A DNA stretch of 64,000 bases, taken from Varibaculum massiliense. GTDB taxonomy: Bacteria; Actinomycetota; Actinomycetes; Actinomycetales; Actinomycetaceae. The position numbers were made by a program, and so were the translations under genes. Each line of letters opens with the position of its first letter. Within the stretch, counting starts at the first letter, position 1. Where the stretch lies: the NCBI RefSeq assembly GCF_900106855.1, contig NZ_FNWI01000004.1:2215304-2279303 (forward strand), in the 5' to 3' direction. Below the pieces are notes generated by a model. The model saw only the letters and a program-made list of their open reading frames with translations, was not told the origin of the DNA and ran no database searches. This document shows, in pieces, positions 27,151 through 36,677 of the stretch.

Positions 27151-28465
27151 TAGCACCGGCCAACATAGCTTCCCAAGTCGCAGTAAAGTTCGGGAAGGTT
27201 TTACCCACGCACTCGATATCTGCTACCTGTAGCCCCGGAACCTGCAAACCAATTAGAGCAGCAAACATCGCCATCCGGTGGTCACCATAAGTTTTGACCA
27301 AAGCGGCGTGCAAAGGTGCCGGAGAAATTGCCAGGGAATTTTCCCGCGCATGAGCTTTTCCGCCCAAGCGGTTAATCTCGGTTTCCAGGGCGCTTAAACG
27401 GTCAGTTTCGTGTCCCCGCAAATGTCCGATACCGGTTAGTTTGGAAGGCTCTACCGCCAAAGCACACAGCGCCGCTAAGGTGGGAGTAAGCTCCCCGAGA
27501 GCCTCTAGGTCACTGCGGGTTCCCCCGATGACCCCCCGCCCTTGACAGACCAGGCTACCCTCCGGGGTGCGGTAGATACGCGCCCCCATAGGGGTTAGGA
27601 GTTGCCGCCAAGCATCCCCGGGTTGAAAAGTCTTTGCTGGCCAATGGGGGATACTAACTTGCCCCCCGCAAATCATGGCGGCGGCCAGGAAAGGTCCGGC
27701 ATTGGTTAAGTCCGGTTCAATAATCCGCTCGCCCCCGCGCAACGAAGCAGGCTTACAGCGCCACAGATGCCGAATCTGGCGAGTGTTCCAATCTCCGGTT
27801 TCTCCACCCAAGTTCTCGATTTCTCCGCCACAGGCGTTTACTTCCGCGATAGTCATTTCCACATGGCGAATAGAGGGGAGTACCGAGTCCACCTCGATTT
27901 GCATTTCAAAAGGTAGTGCCGGGGAAACTAAAAGCAGCGCAGAGACGAATTGGGACGAGGCGGCAGCATTTATCTTCAGTTGTTTCAGCTGGTCACTGGG
28001 AGTAATTTGCCCGCTGATAGTAAAAGGTAAATGTCCTGGTTTTGGCATATCGCTAAACTGGGCTCCCAGCTGAGCAAGGGCGTCCTGTAGTCCTTGCATG
28101 GGACGCGCACTGGCAGCCTCGTCCCCTTGAAAACGTACTGGTTGACCACTCAGTAGTGCTACCGGCGCCAAAAAACGCATCACCGTACCTGCTAGACCAC
28201 ATTCGACCACCCCGGTTTGGGGGGTTAGCTTAGCTGGGGGAGTGACTAGGATTCCGCCGGATTGCTCGGTAACCTGGGCACCGAACTCTTTGATACCGGC
28301 AATCATCAAATCGGTGTCGCGGCAATGCAGCGGATTAGCGATGAAAGTGGGTTCTTTAGCCAGCAGGGCTAAAACTAGGGAGCGGGCAGTCAAAGATTTA
28401 GAGGGCGGCAGGGAGATTACCGCATTTAGAGGGCGGTTTCCAACGGGGGCATTCCAGATAGTCAC
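27137..28465 (-). CDS. aroA: 3-phosphoshikimate 1-carboxyvinyltransferase (EPSP synthase)
   Basis: A 442-residue EPSP synthase transferring enolpyruvyl from PEP to shikimate-3-phosphate. Conserved stretches are LPPSKSLTARSLVLALLA (PEP/S3P Lys), ECGLAGTVMRFLAPVALLSG (family NAGTxxR region), INAAASSQFVSALLLVSPAL, EPDLTNAGPFLAAAM (catalytic Asp), LRGHETDRLSAL and KTYGDHRMAM near the C-terminus. CGLAGTVMR rather than NAGTAMR places it away from the most common glyphosate-sensitive sequence. Sensitivity cannot be judged by eye. Confidence 0.95.
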   Translation of the reverse strand: MTIWNAPVGNRPLNAVISLPPSKSLTARSLVLALLAKEPTFIANPLHCRDTDLMIAGIKEFGAQVTEQSGGILVTPPAKLTPQTGVVECGLAGTVMRFLAPVALLSGQPVRFQGDEAASARPMQGLQDALAQLGAQFSDMPKPGHLPFTISGQITPSDQLKQLKINAAASSQFVSALLLVSPALPFEMQIEVDSVLPSIRHVEMTIAEVNACGGEIENLGGETGDWNTRQIRHLWRCKPASLRGGERIIEPDLTNAGPFLAAAMICGGQVSIPHWPAKTFQPGDAWRQLLTPMGARIYRTPEGSLVCQGRGVIGGTRSDLEALGELTPTLAALCALAVEPSKLTGIGHLRGHETDRLSALETEINRLGGKAHARENSLAISPAPLHAALVKTYGDHRMAMFAALIGLQVPGLQVADIECVGKTFPNFTATWEAMLAGANGAA

Positions 28466-28468
28466 AAG

Positions 28469-28855
28469 TTACTCCTGCCTGCGGGTAAAAATCTCGGAAG
28501 TTAGAGCCGCGTGGAGGGCGAGCCCTTGGGCGATTCTAAAAGCATCAATTTTATCTCGCTGCCAGCCGTTGACAATGGTGGCTGCGCCATTAGCTAGTAC
28601 AAGGGCGCTAGTAGCCAGGGGAGAGCGACGGGTGGTTGCCATTCTCAGTGCCAGCAGGGTTACTGCTACTCCGCAGACTTTTGCCAGGGTTTTCACGTCA
28701 CTTCTCGTTAAGGGAGGAAAACCGTTTTTCTCTATAACTTCCAGGTGATACTGGGCAAGCTGCGCGTGTTGATCGCTGTTACGCACCGCATCGATTCCCT
28801 CGATAATTAAAGGCGCGGCAATCAGCGCGCGCGAAAATGCATACCGGTTAGCCAT
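28469..28855 (-). CDS. DoxX-family membrane protein
   Basis: This small membrane protein (about 128 aa from MANRYAFSRAL; an ATG at 28873 would add six residues, and neither start has a clear ribosome site) has the DoxX layout: N-terminal RALIAAPLIIEGIDAVRN, then VCGVAVTLLALRMATTRRSPLATSALVLANGAATIVN and a last helix before RRQE. The family is found in redox-linked membrane complexes, but its function here is unknown. It ends three bases before aroA on the same strand, so it is likely the first gene of the DoxX-aroA-rsgA unit. Confidence 0.82.
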   Translation of the reverse strand: MANRYAFSRALIAAPLIIEGIDAVRNSDQHAQLAQYHLEVIEKNGFPPLTRSDVKTLAKVCGVAVTLLALRMATTRRSPLATSALVLANGAATIVNGWQRDKIDAFRIAQGLALHAALTSEIFTRRQE

Positions 28856-28951
28856 ATTTCTATTCTTACCCATTGCCGGGGTCTATTTCTAGCTTCCTAG
28901 GTTTTTCTTTCTCAAACTGGCGGAGCAAGAACTGGACTAGAATGGAAGGTA

Positions 28952-29653
28952 ATGGAAACCGATACCTTAGCTGTGCAGCTTACCGATGCGCCCTCCCCTG
29001 ACGGTAAAGGTAACTATGCCGGGGAAACGGCGAGGGAGAAGGAAAATCTTCCCGGCGCTGCCACAGATAGACAGGCAGAATCAGAGGAAAAATCTGCTTT
29101 GGCGGAGCGTTTTTCCGCCGAAGCCTTACCGCTACTAGATCAGCTTTATGCGGGGGCGTTGCGCCTTACTCGCAGACCTGCCGATGCCGAAGATTTGGTA
29201 CAAGAAACCTATATGCAGGCTTTCCGTAAATTCAACCAGTACCAGCCAGGCACAAACCTTAAAGCCTGGATGTACCGGATAATGACGAATACTTTATTGA
29301 ATCAGTACCGTTCGAAAAGTCGCCGACCGCAAGAGGACGGCTCCGGTGAAATCTCTGATCAGGCGCAGGTTGCACAGTCTTTGCATCATCAGGTGGGAAT
29401 GCCCTCGGCGGAAACCATTGCCCTAGAGCGTGTGCCTAATGAAACTATCCAGGCGGCCTTTGATCAGCTTTCAGATGAAAACCGGACCGTGGTGTACTTA
29501 GCGGATGTGGAACAGTTCAGCTACAAGGAAATATCCCAGATTCTGGGGATTCCTCTGGGTACAGTGATGTCTAGGCTGCATCGCGGACGCAGTCAATTGC
29601 GAAAAGAATTAGCCGAGTATGCCCGGGAATACGGAATCGGGGTGGAACGATGA
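28952..29653 (+). CDS. sigH: ECF sigma factor of the SigH/SigR type
   Basis: This 233-residue sigma has region 2 at about residues 67-130 ([29 protein letters not shown], then [30 protein letters not shown]) and region 4 at about 165-215 ([41 protein letters not shown]). These closely match the actinomycete disulfide-stress sigma SigR/SigH. The first 45 residues are a charged extension. The downstream zinc anti-sigma overlaps it by four bases (ATGA), so both are co-translated. It probably controls the thioredoxin/thiol stress regulon. Confidence 0.92.
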   Translation: METDTLAVQLTDAPSPDGKGNYAGETAREKENLPGAATDRQAESEEKSALAERFSAEALPLLDQLYAGALRLTRRPADAEDLVQETYMQAFRKFNQYQPGTNLKAWMYRIMTNTLLNQYRSKSRRPQEDGSGEISDQAQVAQSLHHQVGMPSAETIALERVPNETIQAAFDQLSDENRTVVYLADVEQFSYKEISQILGIPLGTVMSRLHRGRSQLRKELAEYAREYGIGVER

Positions 29654-29934
29654 GCGAGCAACCATGTGGGCGTGATCCCTTCCGGCGTGCCGCGGAAGAA
29701 TCCCGCGAACTTAGCGAAGAAGAGGCGCGTCACATCTCCTGTTGTCCCTGTTGCCAAAAACTATTAGAGGGCGAAGCCGCCGGTATCTCCTTGTCTTTGC
29801 GGCGTTGCCTGTGTCATGGAACCGTGGCGCCTTTGACCTTACGGACTCGGATAGTAGAGAGCCTAGCGGTCTATATGCAGTCAGATGGGATGCAAGTGTC
29901 GTATAGGGAAGAACGATTTCACGAAAATCTCTAG
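29650..29934 (+). CDS. rsrA: Zinc-binding anti-sigma factor (RsrA-like)
   Basis: This 94-residue protein overlaps the sigma gene by ATGA. It contains the ZAS zinc motif Hx3Cx2C in [18 protein letters not shown], plus further cysteines (RRCLCHG). Disulfide formation among such cysteines releases zinc and the sigma factor in RsrA. Remaining sequence is divergent from characterised RsrA, so the call rests on the motif, size and linkage. Confidence 0.85.
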   Translation: MSEQPCGRDPFRRAAEESRELSEEEARHISCCPCCQKLLEGEAAGISLSLRRCLCHGTVAPLTLRTRIVESLAVYMQSDGMQVSYREERFHENL

Positions 29935-30068
29935 AAGACGACTTAGTTATTTTTGCCGAGGATGAAAAGTGTCTCCCCGACACTTAGCTATTGGGGTCCA
30001 GTTTCCAAAAACGTGGGATTATGTGTAAAACTAGGGACGTTGATTTTTTATTTGGGAAGGTGTTTTAG

Positions 30069-30143
30069 ATGTCTAAACGTGGACGTAAACGCAAGAGTCG
30101 TCGTACCAGTGCCGCCAATCACGGTAAACGGCCTAACTGCTAA
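30069..30143 (+). CDS. 50S ribosomal protein bL37 (24 aa)
   Basis: ATG at 30069, preceded by GGAAGG, opens a 24-codon frame reading MSKRGRKRKSRRTSAANHGK followed by RPNC and stop. This matches the tiny, highly basic actinobacterial large-subunit protein bL37, whose ANHGKRPN ending is characteristic. It is too short for normal gene finders. It follows sigH-rsrA with a 134-bp gap and is followed by hairpins. The family assignment is from memory of the mycobacterial protein. Confidence 0.88.
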   Translation: MSKRGRKRKSRRTSAANHGKRPNC

Positions 30144-30158
30144 GCAAAAGTATTTAGC

Positions 30159-30223
30159 TACCGCTAAAAGCTAGCGGTAAAAACTTTTGGGGGCTTGGAT
30201 GACTAGCAGTCATCCAAGCCCCC
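30159..30223. terminator. Two hairpins between bL37 and kgd, probably a bidirectional terminator
   Basis: TACCGCTA/TAGCGGTA (30159-30166 and 30172-30179) forms one small stem. A perfect 16-bp inverted repeat with a 3-base loop follows (30189-30204 with 30208-30223), starting GGGGGCTTGGATG. On the minus strand it is followed by AAAAGTTTTT, so it probably stops the convergent kgd transcript, and perhaps bL37 as well. Confidence 0.75.
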
Positions 30224-30244
30224 AAACAGTTTCTTGGCACTGAA

Positions 30245-33200
30245 CTAAGCGAAAGCCTTTTCCATTAACTCGGCGTTTTCGGTCTTATGCAACTTTGAAT
30301 TACCCGCTGCCGGAGAGGCCGCTTCCGGTCGGGAAGCTACCTGCACTGTCTTGCCAATAGCTCCCGGCAGATGCAAAGCCATGAATGGCCAGGCGCCCTG
30401 ATTCTCCGGTTCATCTTGAACCCAGGTGAGGGGCAATTCGCCCCAGGTGTCCAGAACTTTCTTTAGTTCGTCTACCGGGAGCGGATACAGTTGCTCGAGG
30501 CGGACAATCGCGGTATCAAAACGTTCCCGCTTTGCCCGTTCTTTCACCAGGTCATAGTAAACGCGACCGGTACACAGTAGCACCCGCGAAGGCTGACTTA
30601 CCCGCTCGTCGACCTCGCCAATCACCGGCTGGAACTGTCCAGAAATGAAATCCTCGACCGGGGAAGCTGCCGCTGCTAAACGCAATAATTGCTTCGGCTC
30701 GAACGCAATCAAAGGTTTGCGCGGACGCTTATAGGCTTGCGAACGTAACATGTGGAAGTTATTCGCTGGATTTGAGGGCTGGCATACCCACATATTTTCT
30801 TGGGCACACAGTTGCAGGTAACGCTCAATACGTGCCGAAGAATGGTCAGGACCTTGCCCCTCATAACCGTGAGGCAAGAGCATTACCACTCCCGAGCGTT
30901 CATTCCACTTTTGGAAAGAAGAGGAGACAAACTCGTCGGTAACTGCTTGTGCACAGTTTGCAAAGTCTCCGAACTGGGCTTCCCAAAGCACTAGGGTTTC
31001 CGGGGACTCTACCGAATAGCCATACTCGAAAGCTAGGGGAGCATATTCGGAAAGCGGAGAGTTATAGACCCTAAAAGTAGCCTGATCTTCGGTGAGGAAA
31101 TTCAACGGCGTCCATTCGCGACCATTGCGGTAATCATGAATTACCGCGTGGCGGTGCGAGAAAGTACCCCGGCGGGAATCTTGCCCTCCCAGACGCACAT
31201 TGGTTCCTTCCATCAGCAAAGAGCCGTAGGCCAACATCTCGCCCATGCCCCAGTCAATCTTGCCTTCCCGCGACATGACTTCCCGCTTTTGCAGTACCTT
31301 CATAATCTTGGGGTGAGGAGTGAACTTCTCTGGTACCCGCACCTGGGATTGACCGATTCGCTCTACCTCTTCACGAGTAATCGCTGAAGTCCAGCCAATC
31401 ATCATCCCCTGCCCGGGTTGTTGCGAGGAGGGCATCACCCACCGCGTATCGCCCCCGGGATTAGTGGTGTCGTCATGTTCGGCGGCGTCGAATTCTTTCT
31501 TTTCCCGAGTTTCCTGGAAAATCTTATTCAGATCATCATGGTATTCCTGCAAGGCTTCTGCCGCTTTTTCTTCACTGAGGTCACCGCGCCCGATCAGGTT
31601 ACGGGTATAGACCTCGCGCGTGGTAGGTAGGCGGTCGATTAAGGAGTAAAGCACCGGCTGGGTCATAGAGGGGTCATCGCCCTCATTATGTCCACGCCGG
31701 CGGTAGCAAACCATATCGATAATGACGTCTTTATGAAACTCTTGCCTAAAGTCGAAGGCCAGCTTCGCCACTTTCACCACGTCTTGCGGGAAATCCCCAT
31801 TAACGTGGAAGATTGGAACCTGCAGCCCTTTTGCCAAGTCGGTGCAGTAGCGGGTAGAACGCCCCGAGGTAGGTCCGGTAGTAAACCCAATCTGGTTATT
31901 AACAATAATGTGTACGGTGCCGCCAGTACGGTAGCCGCGCAGTTGCGACATATTGAGGGTTTCCTGTACTACGCCCTCGCCGATAAAGGCGGCATCACCG
32001 TGAATCAGAATCGGCATTACTAGGCTTTCTGCCTCTTTACCCCCGCCTAAGCGATCCTGCTTAGCGCGGGTAATCCCTTCGGTTACTCCATTGGCGGCCT
32101 CCAGGTGGGAGGGGTTAGCGGTCAGCGATACTAGCACTCCCTCGCCCTCCGCGGCAGAATAAATACCCTCGGTACCCAGGTGATATTTGACATCGCCAGA
32201 GCCCTGGGTAGAGTTCGGATCCAGGTAGCCTTCAAACTCGGAGAAAATTTGCTCATAGGATTTACCCGCCACGTTCGAAAGCACATTCAAGCGTCCGCGG
32301 TGAGCCATCCCGATGGTAATATCTTTCAACCCGGCATGAGACGCGTTAAAGAGCATATTGTCCAGCAGTGGAATCAGAGATTCTGCGCCCTCTAGTGAGA
32401 AACGTTTTTGTCCCACATATTTGGTTTGCAGGAAGGTTTCGAAGGCCTCGGCATGGTTCAGCATACTGAGCACATGCATCTGTTCATCTTTCGAAAGTTT
32501 CTTCGCGGGTTTCTCAATCCGATTTTGCACCCAGCGGCGCTGTACCGGATCTTGAATATGCATATATTCAATCCCGACTGCCTGAGTATAGGTAGCCCGC
32601 AGGTGTTCTAGCAGGTCACGCAAGTTCATAGTGTCGCGGCCGGCAAAGCCACCGGTGGGGAAGACCCGGTCCAAATCCCATACGCTCAGTCCGTAAGATC
32701 CGATAGATAGATCCGGGTGACGACGTAGAATCTGCTGCAGGGGATCGGTATTAGCAGCCAGGTGTCCGCGGGAACGGTAGGCATGAATCAATTCCGCAAT
32801 CCGGGCGGGTTTTCCTTTCTCGGTTACCTCGTCATAGTTAAAGTCACGTTCCCATTGATAGGGCTCGTGAGCAACGCCCAAAGTGGAGAATACCCGTTCA
32901 TAGAACCCATCGTGACCAGCTAGTTTTTGCTCAACAATCCGCAAGAACTCCCCGGAGCCTGCGCCTTGAATCACGCGGTGATCATAGGTGGAAGTCATAG
33001 TCATAATCTGACCGACTCCCGCATTGGCTAGTTGCGAAGGAGAGGCACCAGCCCATTCGGCGGGGAAAGAGGTGGCGCCCACCCCAATAATTGCGCCCTG
33101 ACCTGCCATTAGGCGAGGAACCGAATGTTTAGTGCCCAAAGTACCCGGGTTGGTCAAGGTGACGGTGCCACCGGCAAAATCAGCAGGTTTGAGGGCGCCG

Positions 33201-33970
33201 GCGCGCGCCCTCTTAACTAGATCCTCGTACGCGTCAATGAACTGCTTAAAGTTCAAAGTGTCAGCATTGTGAACCACCGGCACCATCAATGAGCGGGAAC
33301 CATCTTCCTTGGGAAGGTCGATGGCCAGGCCGAACCCTACGTGCGCAAATTTGCGGATGCAGTCGCGGCCATCCTCGTCCTTTTCGAAGCGAACATTCAT
33401 TGACGGCATTTCCACCAGCGCCTCGATAATGGCGTAGCCAATCAGGTGGGTGAAGGAAACCTTACCGCCGGTAGTGGCCGCCAAATGGGTGTTGATTACC
33501 TTGCGGTTTTCAATTAGCAATTTGGCGGGAATCTCACGGGCAGAGGTAGCGGTAGGAATCTTCAGCGATTCATCCATATTCTTAACTACTGCTTTGGCGA
33601 CCCCACGTAACCGTTCCACCTGGTCTTCCTCCCCGCCAGGGCTGCCAGGTCCCAGGTCAAGGGCAGTTTGCCTGGCGACATAGGGGGAAGTCGGTTCCGA
33701 GGCTGCCACCGGGGGAGCCGGGGGTAAATCCGAGCGGGTAACATCCCGACCGCTAACTGCCGATCCCGTAGGGGTTACCTGGTGCGGTTCGGATTCTTCG
33801 GATTCCGGATCCTTTATTTGTGCATTGCGAGCCTCTAGAGCGGCGAAATATTCCCGCCAATCCTCGGGAACTGACAGAGGATCCTTGCAGTATTTGTCAT
33901 AGAGTTCATCAATAATCTCCTGGTTGATTGGGCTTACCGACTGATCCATTTGATGTTCCGAATTAGGCAT
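30245..33970 (-). CDS. kgd: Multifunctional 2-oxoglutarate decarboxylase/dehydrogenase (Kgd)
   Basis: The start is placed at 33970 (MPNSEHQMDQSVSPINQ) with GGAAG upstream, giving 1241 residues. The N-terminus has the short helical E1 start (IIDELYDKYCKDPLSVPEDWREYF), a low-complexity linker, an E2-type succinyltransferase domain (about 110-330, with MTSTYDHRVIQGAGSGEFLR) and then the thiamine-diphosphate E1 domain (GMAHRGRLNVLSNVAGK, HGDAAFIGEGVVQETLN, FRQEFHKDVIIDMVCYRRRGHNEGDDPSMTQP). This E2-E1 fusion is typical of actinobacteria, where it works with a separate E2/E3 and GarA. It links to the citrate synthase in this window. Confidence 0.95.
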   Translation of the reverse strand: MPNSEHQMDQSVSPINQEIIDELYDKYCKDPLSVPEDWREYFAALEARNAQIKDPESEESEPHQVTPTGSAVSGRDVTRSDLPPAPPVAASEPTSPYVARQTALDLGPGSPGGEEDQVERLRGVAKAVVKNMDESLKIPTATSAREIPAKLLIENRKVINTHLAATTGGKVSFTHLIGYAIIEALVEMPSMNVRFEKDEDGRDCIRKFAHVGFGLAIDLPKEDGSRSLMVPVVHNADTLNFKQFIDAYEDLVKRARAGALKPADFAGGTVTLTNPGTLGTKHSVPRLMAGQGAIIGVGATSFPAEWAGASPSQLANAGVGQIMTMTSTYDHRVIQGAGSGEFLRIVEQKLAGHDGFYERVFSTLGVAHEPYQWERDFNYDEVTEKGKPARIAELIHAYRSRGHLAANTDPLQQILRRHPDLSIGSYGLSVWDLDRVFPTGGFAGRDTMNLRDLLEHLRATYTQAVGIEYMHIQDPVQRRWVQNRIEKPAKKLSKDEQMHVLSMLNHAEAFETFLQTKYVGQKRFSLEGAESLIPLLDNMLFNASHAGLKDITIGMAHRGRLNVLSNVAGKSYEQIFSEFEGYLDPNSTQGSGDVKYHLGTEGIYSAAEGEGVLVSLTANPSHLEAANGVTEGITRAKQDRLGGGKEAESLVMPILIHGDAAFIGEGVVQETLNMSQLRGYRTGGTVHIIVNNQIGFTTGPTSGRSTRYCTDLAKGLQVPIFHVNGDFPQDVVKVAKLAFDFRQEFHKDVIIDMVCYRRRGHNEGDDPSMTQPVLYSLIDRLPTTREVYTRNLIGRGDLSEEKAAEALQEYHDDLNKIFQETREKKEFDAAEHDDTTNPGGDTRWVMPSSQQPGQGMMIGWTSAITREEVERIGQSQVRVPEKFTPHPKIMKVLQKREVMSREGKIDWGMGEMLAYGSLLMEGTNVRLGGQDSRRGTFSHRHAVIHDYRNGREWTPLNFLTEDQATFRVYNSPLSEYAPLAFEYGYSVESPETLVLWEAQFGDFANCAQAVTDEFVSSSFQKWNERSGVVMLLPHGYEGQGPDHSSARIERYLQLCAQENMWVCQPSNPANNFHMLRSQAYKRPRKPLIAFEPKQLLRLAAAASPVEDFISGQFQPVIGEVDERVSQPSRVLLCTGRVYYDLVKERAKRERFDTAIVRLEQLYPLPVDELKKVLDTWGELPLTWVQDEPENQGAWPFMALHLPGAIGKTVQVASRPEAASPAAGNSKLHKTENAELMEKAFA

Positions 33971-34077
33971 GGCGCTTCCTTTTCTGGATGGTGAGAAAGT
34001 ATCCACTAAGATACTAAGCCTAATTAGTTCTAAAGTCCTAGCATTTCTCTTGATATTGAGAGAGTTTATTTAGGCTT

Positions 34078-34091
34078 TACCAACATTGGTA
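34078..34091. promoter_or_regulatory. 14-bp inverted repeat upstream of kgd and the CNNM gene
   Basis: TACCAA-CA-TTGGTA lies in the 210-bp divergent intergenic region between kgd and the first CNNM gene. Its symmetry and place suggest an operator, but no regulator is identified. Confidence 0.35.
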
Positions 34092-34180
34092 GATTGCTAT
34101 TAAAATAAGTTACGTATTGCCTACTTGAAGAGGTGTTTGTTGTGCGGCCTAACCCCAACTATCGGGTAACGGTGGTGTAG

Positions 34181-35560
34181 TTGCCTGCGAGTATTTACTA
34201 CCTGCTAATGGTGCTTTTGGGTGTATTACTCACTATCGGTACCGCCCTATTTGTGGCCGCTGAATTCTCGATGGTGGCTTTAGATCCCGCTCAGGTAGAG
34301 GGGCGAGCCAAGCGTAAGGAAAAAGGCGCCGCGGGAGTGTTGAAATCTCTCCAACATTTATCAACCCAGCTTTCAGGGGCGCAGGTGGGAATCACCCTCA
34401 CCACCATCCTTTTGGGATACACCACCCAAAATGCGCTTACCTCCTTATTTGCTGAGCTGTTGCAGGATGTAAAACTAGCTGCCTCGCTGGCCACTGCTAT
34501 AGCGGTGATAGTAGCGTTGGTGCTGGTTAACGCCTTCTCTATGGTATTCGGCGAGTTGTTCCCCAAGAATCTGGCGCTAGCTAAACCTTTCGAAGTGGCG
34601 CGGATGGTTACTCCCTTTCAGCGCGCGTTCACCGTAATATTCAAGCCGATAATCACGGTTTTGAACGGGCTTTCTAACCAGGTGGTGCGAGCCTTGGGGG
34701 TAGAGCCTTTAGAGCAGCTGTCTTCGGCGCGATCCGCCTCGGAACTGGCGGCTATGGTGCGTCACAGTGCCGAAGCCGGTACTTTGGATTTATCTACTGC
34801 CACAATTTTTACCCGTTCAGTGGGTCTAGGAAAACTTTGTGCCCGTGACGTAATGACTGACCGGCGCCGGATGGAATCTTTAGAGGCGAACCAAAGCGCC
34901 GAGGACGTGGTAGAGCTTTCCCGACGTACGGGACATTCGCGTTTTCCGGTTCTGGGCAAGGATGCAGACGATATCTTGGGGTTGGTGCATTTGCGCCGGG
35001 CAGTGGCGGTGCCATTTGCTAAGCGGAAAAAGGTGCCAGTGACTGCACAGCCCTTACTGGTAGAGGCGCTTAGAGTTCCGGAAACTGTACGACTGGCGCC
35101 GCTTTTAGTGCAGCTGCGGGCCGCTAATCTGCAAATGGCGGTGGTAGTTGACGAGTATGGCGGTACCTGCGGAATCGTTAGCTTAGAGGACGTTGTGGAA
35201 GAAATCGTGGGGGAAGTAGCTGACGAACATGACTTGCGTAGGCGCGGGATCCGGCTGGAAGGTAAGAATAAATGGCTGGTGGATGGGGATTTGCGTCCTG
35301 ATGAAATAGCCGACCGTATCGATGTAGTGCTGCCAGATGATGGCCCTTATGAAACCGTAGCCGGGTTGATGCTAGTAATTTTGGGAAAGATACCCCAAGT
35401 AGGGGAGAGCGTTAAAGTCCGTTCGCACACTTTGACAGTGGCCAAAATGGATGGGCGCCGCATAGAAAAAGTTTTGATAACAGCCGGCGTGCCGGAACCC
35501 ACTTCTCCCGTATCTCAAACTCACCGTAAGCAACCGCGCAAGGGTGATAGTCATGTCTGA
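34181..35560 (+). CDS. CNNM/CBS-domain membrane protein (hemolysin C family), copy 1
   Basis: A 459-residue CNNM-type protein with a TTG start and GGTGG just upstream. The N-terminal DUF21 domain has about four helices (YYLLMVLLGVLLTIGTALFVAAEFSMVAL; AQVGITLTTILLGYT; FSMVFGELFPKNLALAKP). A CBS pair follows (about 220-345; ARDVMTDRRRM, HSRFPVLGKDADDILGLVHLR, VVVDEYGGTCGIVSLEDVVEEIVGEVADEHD), then a CorC_HlyC domain. Family members affect Mg/Co efflux; the hemolysin name is historical. The next gene is a paralogue overlapping by 8 bp. Confidence 0.92.
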   Translation: MPASIYYLLMVLLGVLLTIGTALFVAAEFSMVALDPAQVEGRAKRKEKGAAGVLKSLQHLSTQLSGAQVGITLTTILLGYTTQNALTSLFAELLQDVKLAASLATAIAVIVALVLVNAFSMVFGELFPKNLALAKPFEVARMVTPFQRAFTVIFKPIITVLNGLSNQVVRALGVEPLEQLSSARSASELAAMVRHSAEAGTLDLSTATIFTRSVGLGKLCARDVMTDRRRMESLEANQSAEDVVELSRRTGHSRFPVLGKDADDILGLVHLRRAVAVPFAKRKKVPVTAQPLLVEALRVPETVRLAPLLVQLRAANLQMAVVVDEYGGTCGIVSLEDVVEEIVGEVADEHDLRRRGIRLEGKNKWLVDGDLRPDEIADRIDVVLPDDGPYETVAGLMLVILGKIPQVGESVKVRSHTLTVAKMDGRRIEKVLITAGVPEPTSPVSQTHRKQPRKGDSHV

Positions 35561-36596
35561 TTGGGTGGCTTTATTAGTGGCTTTGATTTTGCTGGCAGCT
35601 AACGCCTTCTTTGTTGCCGGCGAGTTTGCGGTTACTTCTACCCGGCGCTCACAAATCGAGCCTCTGGTCGCGCAAGGAAAACGGGGAGCCAAAGCAGCGC
35701 TGTGGGCGGTAGAGCATGTTTCCTTAGTGCTAGCGGTAACCCAGTTGGGGATTACTTTGGCTTCTACGGGACTCGGGGCAGTTGCCGAACCGGCACTGGC
35801 ACATTTAATTTTGCGACCTTTAAATTTCTTCGGGGTTTCCCCCGCGCTAGCTCATCCGATTGCTTTTGTGTTTGCGCTGGTGCTAGTGGTCTTCCTCCAT
35901 ATTTTATTAGGGGAAATGATTCCGAAGAATCTAACAGTGGCAGCGGCAGTGCGGGTTTGCCTGGTGATCTCCCCGCACCTGGTACGGATTGCTCGCGCGG
36001 TACGACCGATTGTTCATGCGCTGGATTCGACAGCTAACTGGTTTGTGAAACTGGTGGGAGTTACTCCCCGTACAGAGGTGGCGCAATCTTTCACCATTGA
36101 AGAGATGTCTGCGATTGTCGCTAAGTCCACGGCGGCAGGGACTTTGCGGGATGACCTGGGACTGCTATCTGGCACCTTGGAATTTTCTAAAGAGGACGTG
36201 CGTTCGGCGATGATTCCTCGCAGCGACTTAATCACTTTGAACTGGCCACTTTCGGCGGCTGATTTTGAGGCGGAGGTAGCGAAGACCGGGTTTTCCCGTT
36301 TCCCGATTAGCGATGAATCCGGGACTTTACGGGGATATTTGCATATTAAGGACGTAATTTTTGCTGATTCTACTGCCGCACGTGAGGCGCCGCTGGAATC
36401 TTGGCGAATCCGGGTCCTGCCCGAAGTTTCCCCCGATGAAGAAGTCGAGGAGGCGCTGCGGGTAATGCAGAAAACCGGAGTTCACCTGGCGAAGGTAACT
36501 GAAAACGGTCAAACTTTGGGGGCTATTTTCCTAGAAGATATCTTGGAAGAGCTGGTGGGGGAAGTCCGCGACATTATGCAGCGTAATTTGGAATAA
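35553..36596 (+). CDS. CNNM/CBS-domain membrane protein, copy 2
   Basis: The start at 35553 (MSDWVALLVALILLAANAFFVAGEFAVTSTRRSQIE) lies within the end of the first copy. The DUF21 membrane domain (TQLGITLASTGLGAVAEPALAHL; LGEMIPKNLTVA) is followed by a CBS pair (RSAMIPRSDLI, FSRFPISDESGTLRGYLHIKDVIF, HLAKVTENGQTLGAIFLEDILEELVGEVRDI). It ends right after the CBS pair, so unlike copy 1 it lacks the C-terminal CorC_HlyC domain. The tandem, overlapping arrangement suggests that the two proteins form a hetero-oligomer. Confidence 0.9.
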   Translation: MSDWVALLVALILLAANAFFVAGEFAVTSTRRSQIEPLVAQGKRGAKAALWAVEHVSLVLAVTQLGITLASTGLGAVAEPALAHLILRPLNFFGVSPALAHPIAFVFALVLVVFLHILLGEMIPKNLTVAAAVRVCLVISPHLVRIARAVRPIVHALDSTANWFVKLVGVTPRTEVAQSFTIEEMSAIVAKSTAAGTLRDDLGLLSGTLEFSKEDVRSAMIPRSDLITLNWPLSAADFEAEVAKTGFSRFPISDESGTLRGYLHIKDVIFADSTAAREAPLESWRIRVLPEVSPDEEVEEALRVMQKTGVHLAKVTENGQTLGAIFLEDILEELVGEVRDIMQRNLE

Positions 36597-36677
36597 GGAT
36601 GATACTTCCCGCCCTGGAAAAATCGTTATAAATTCGTTATCATTTCAGGGTTGGTTAATTTCCCGGAGGAAGTAGGT

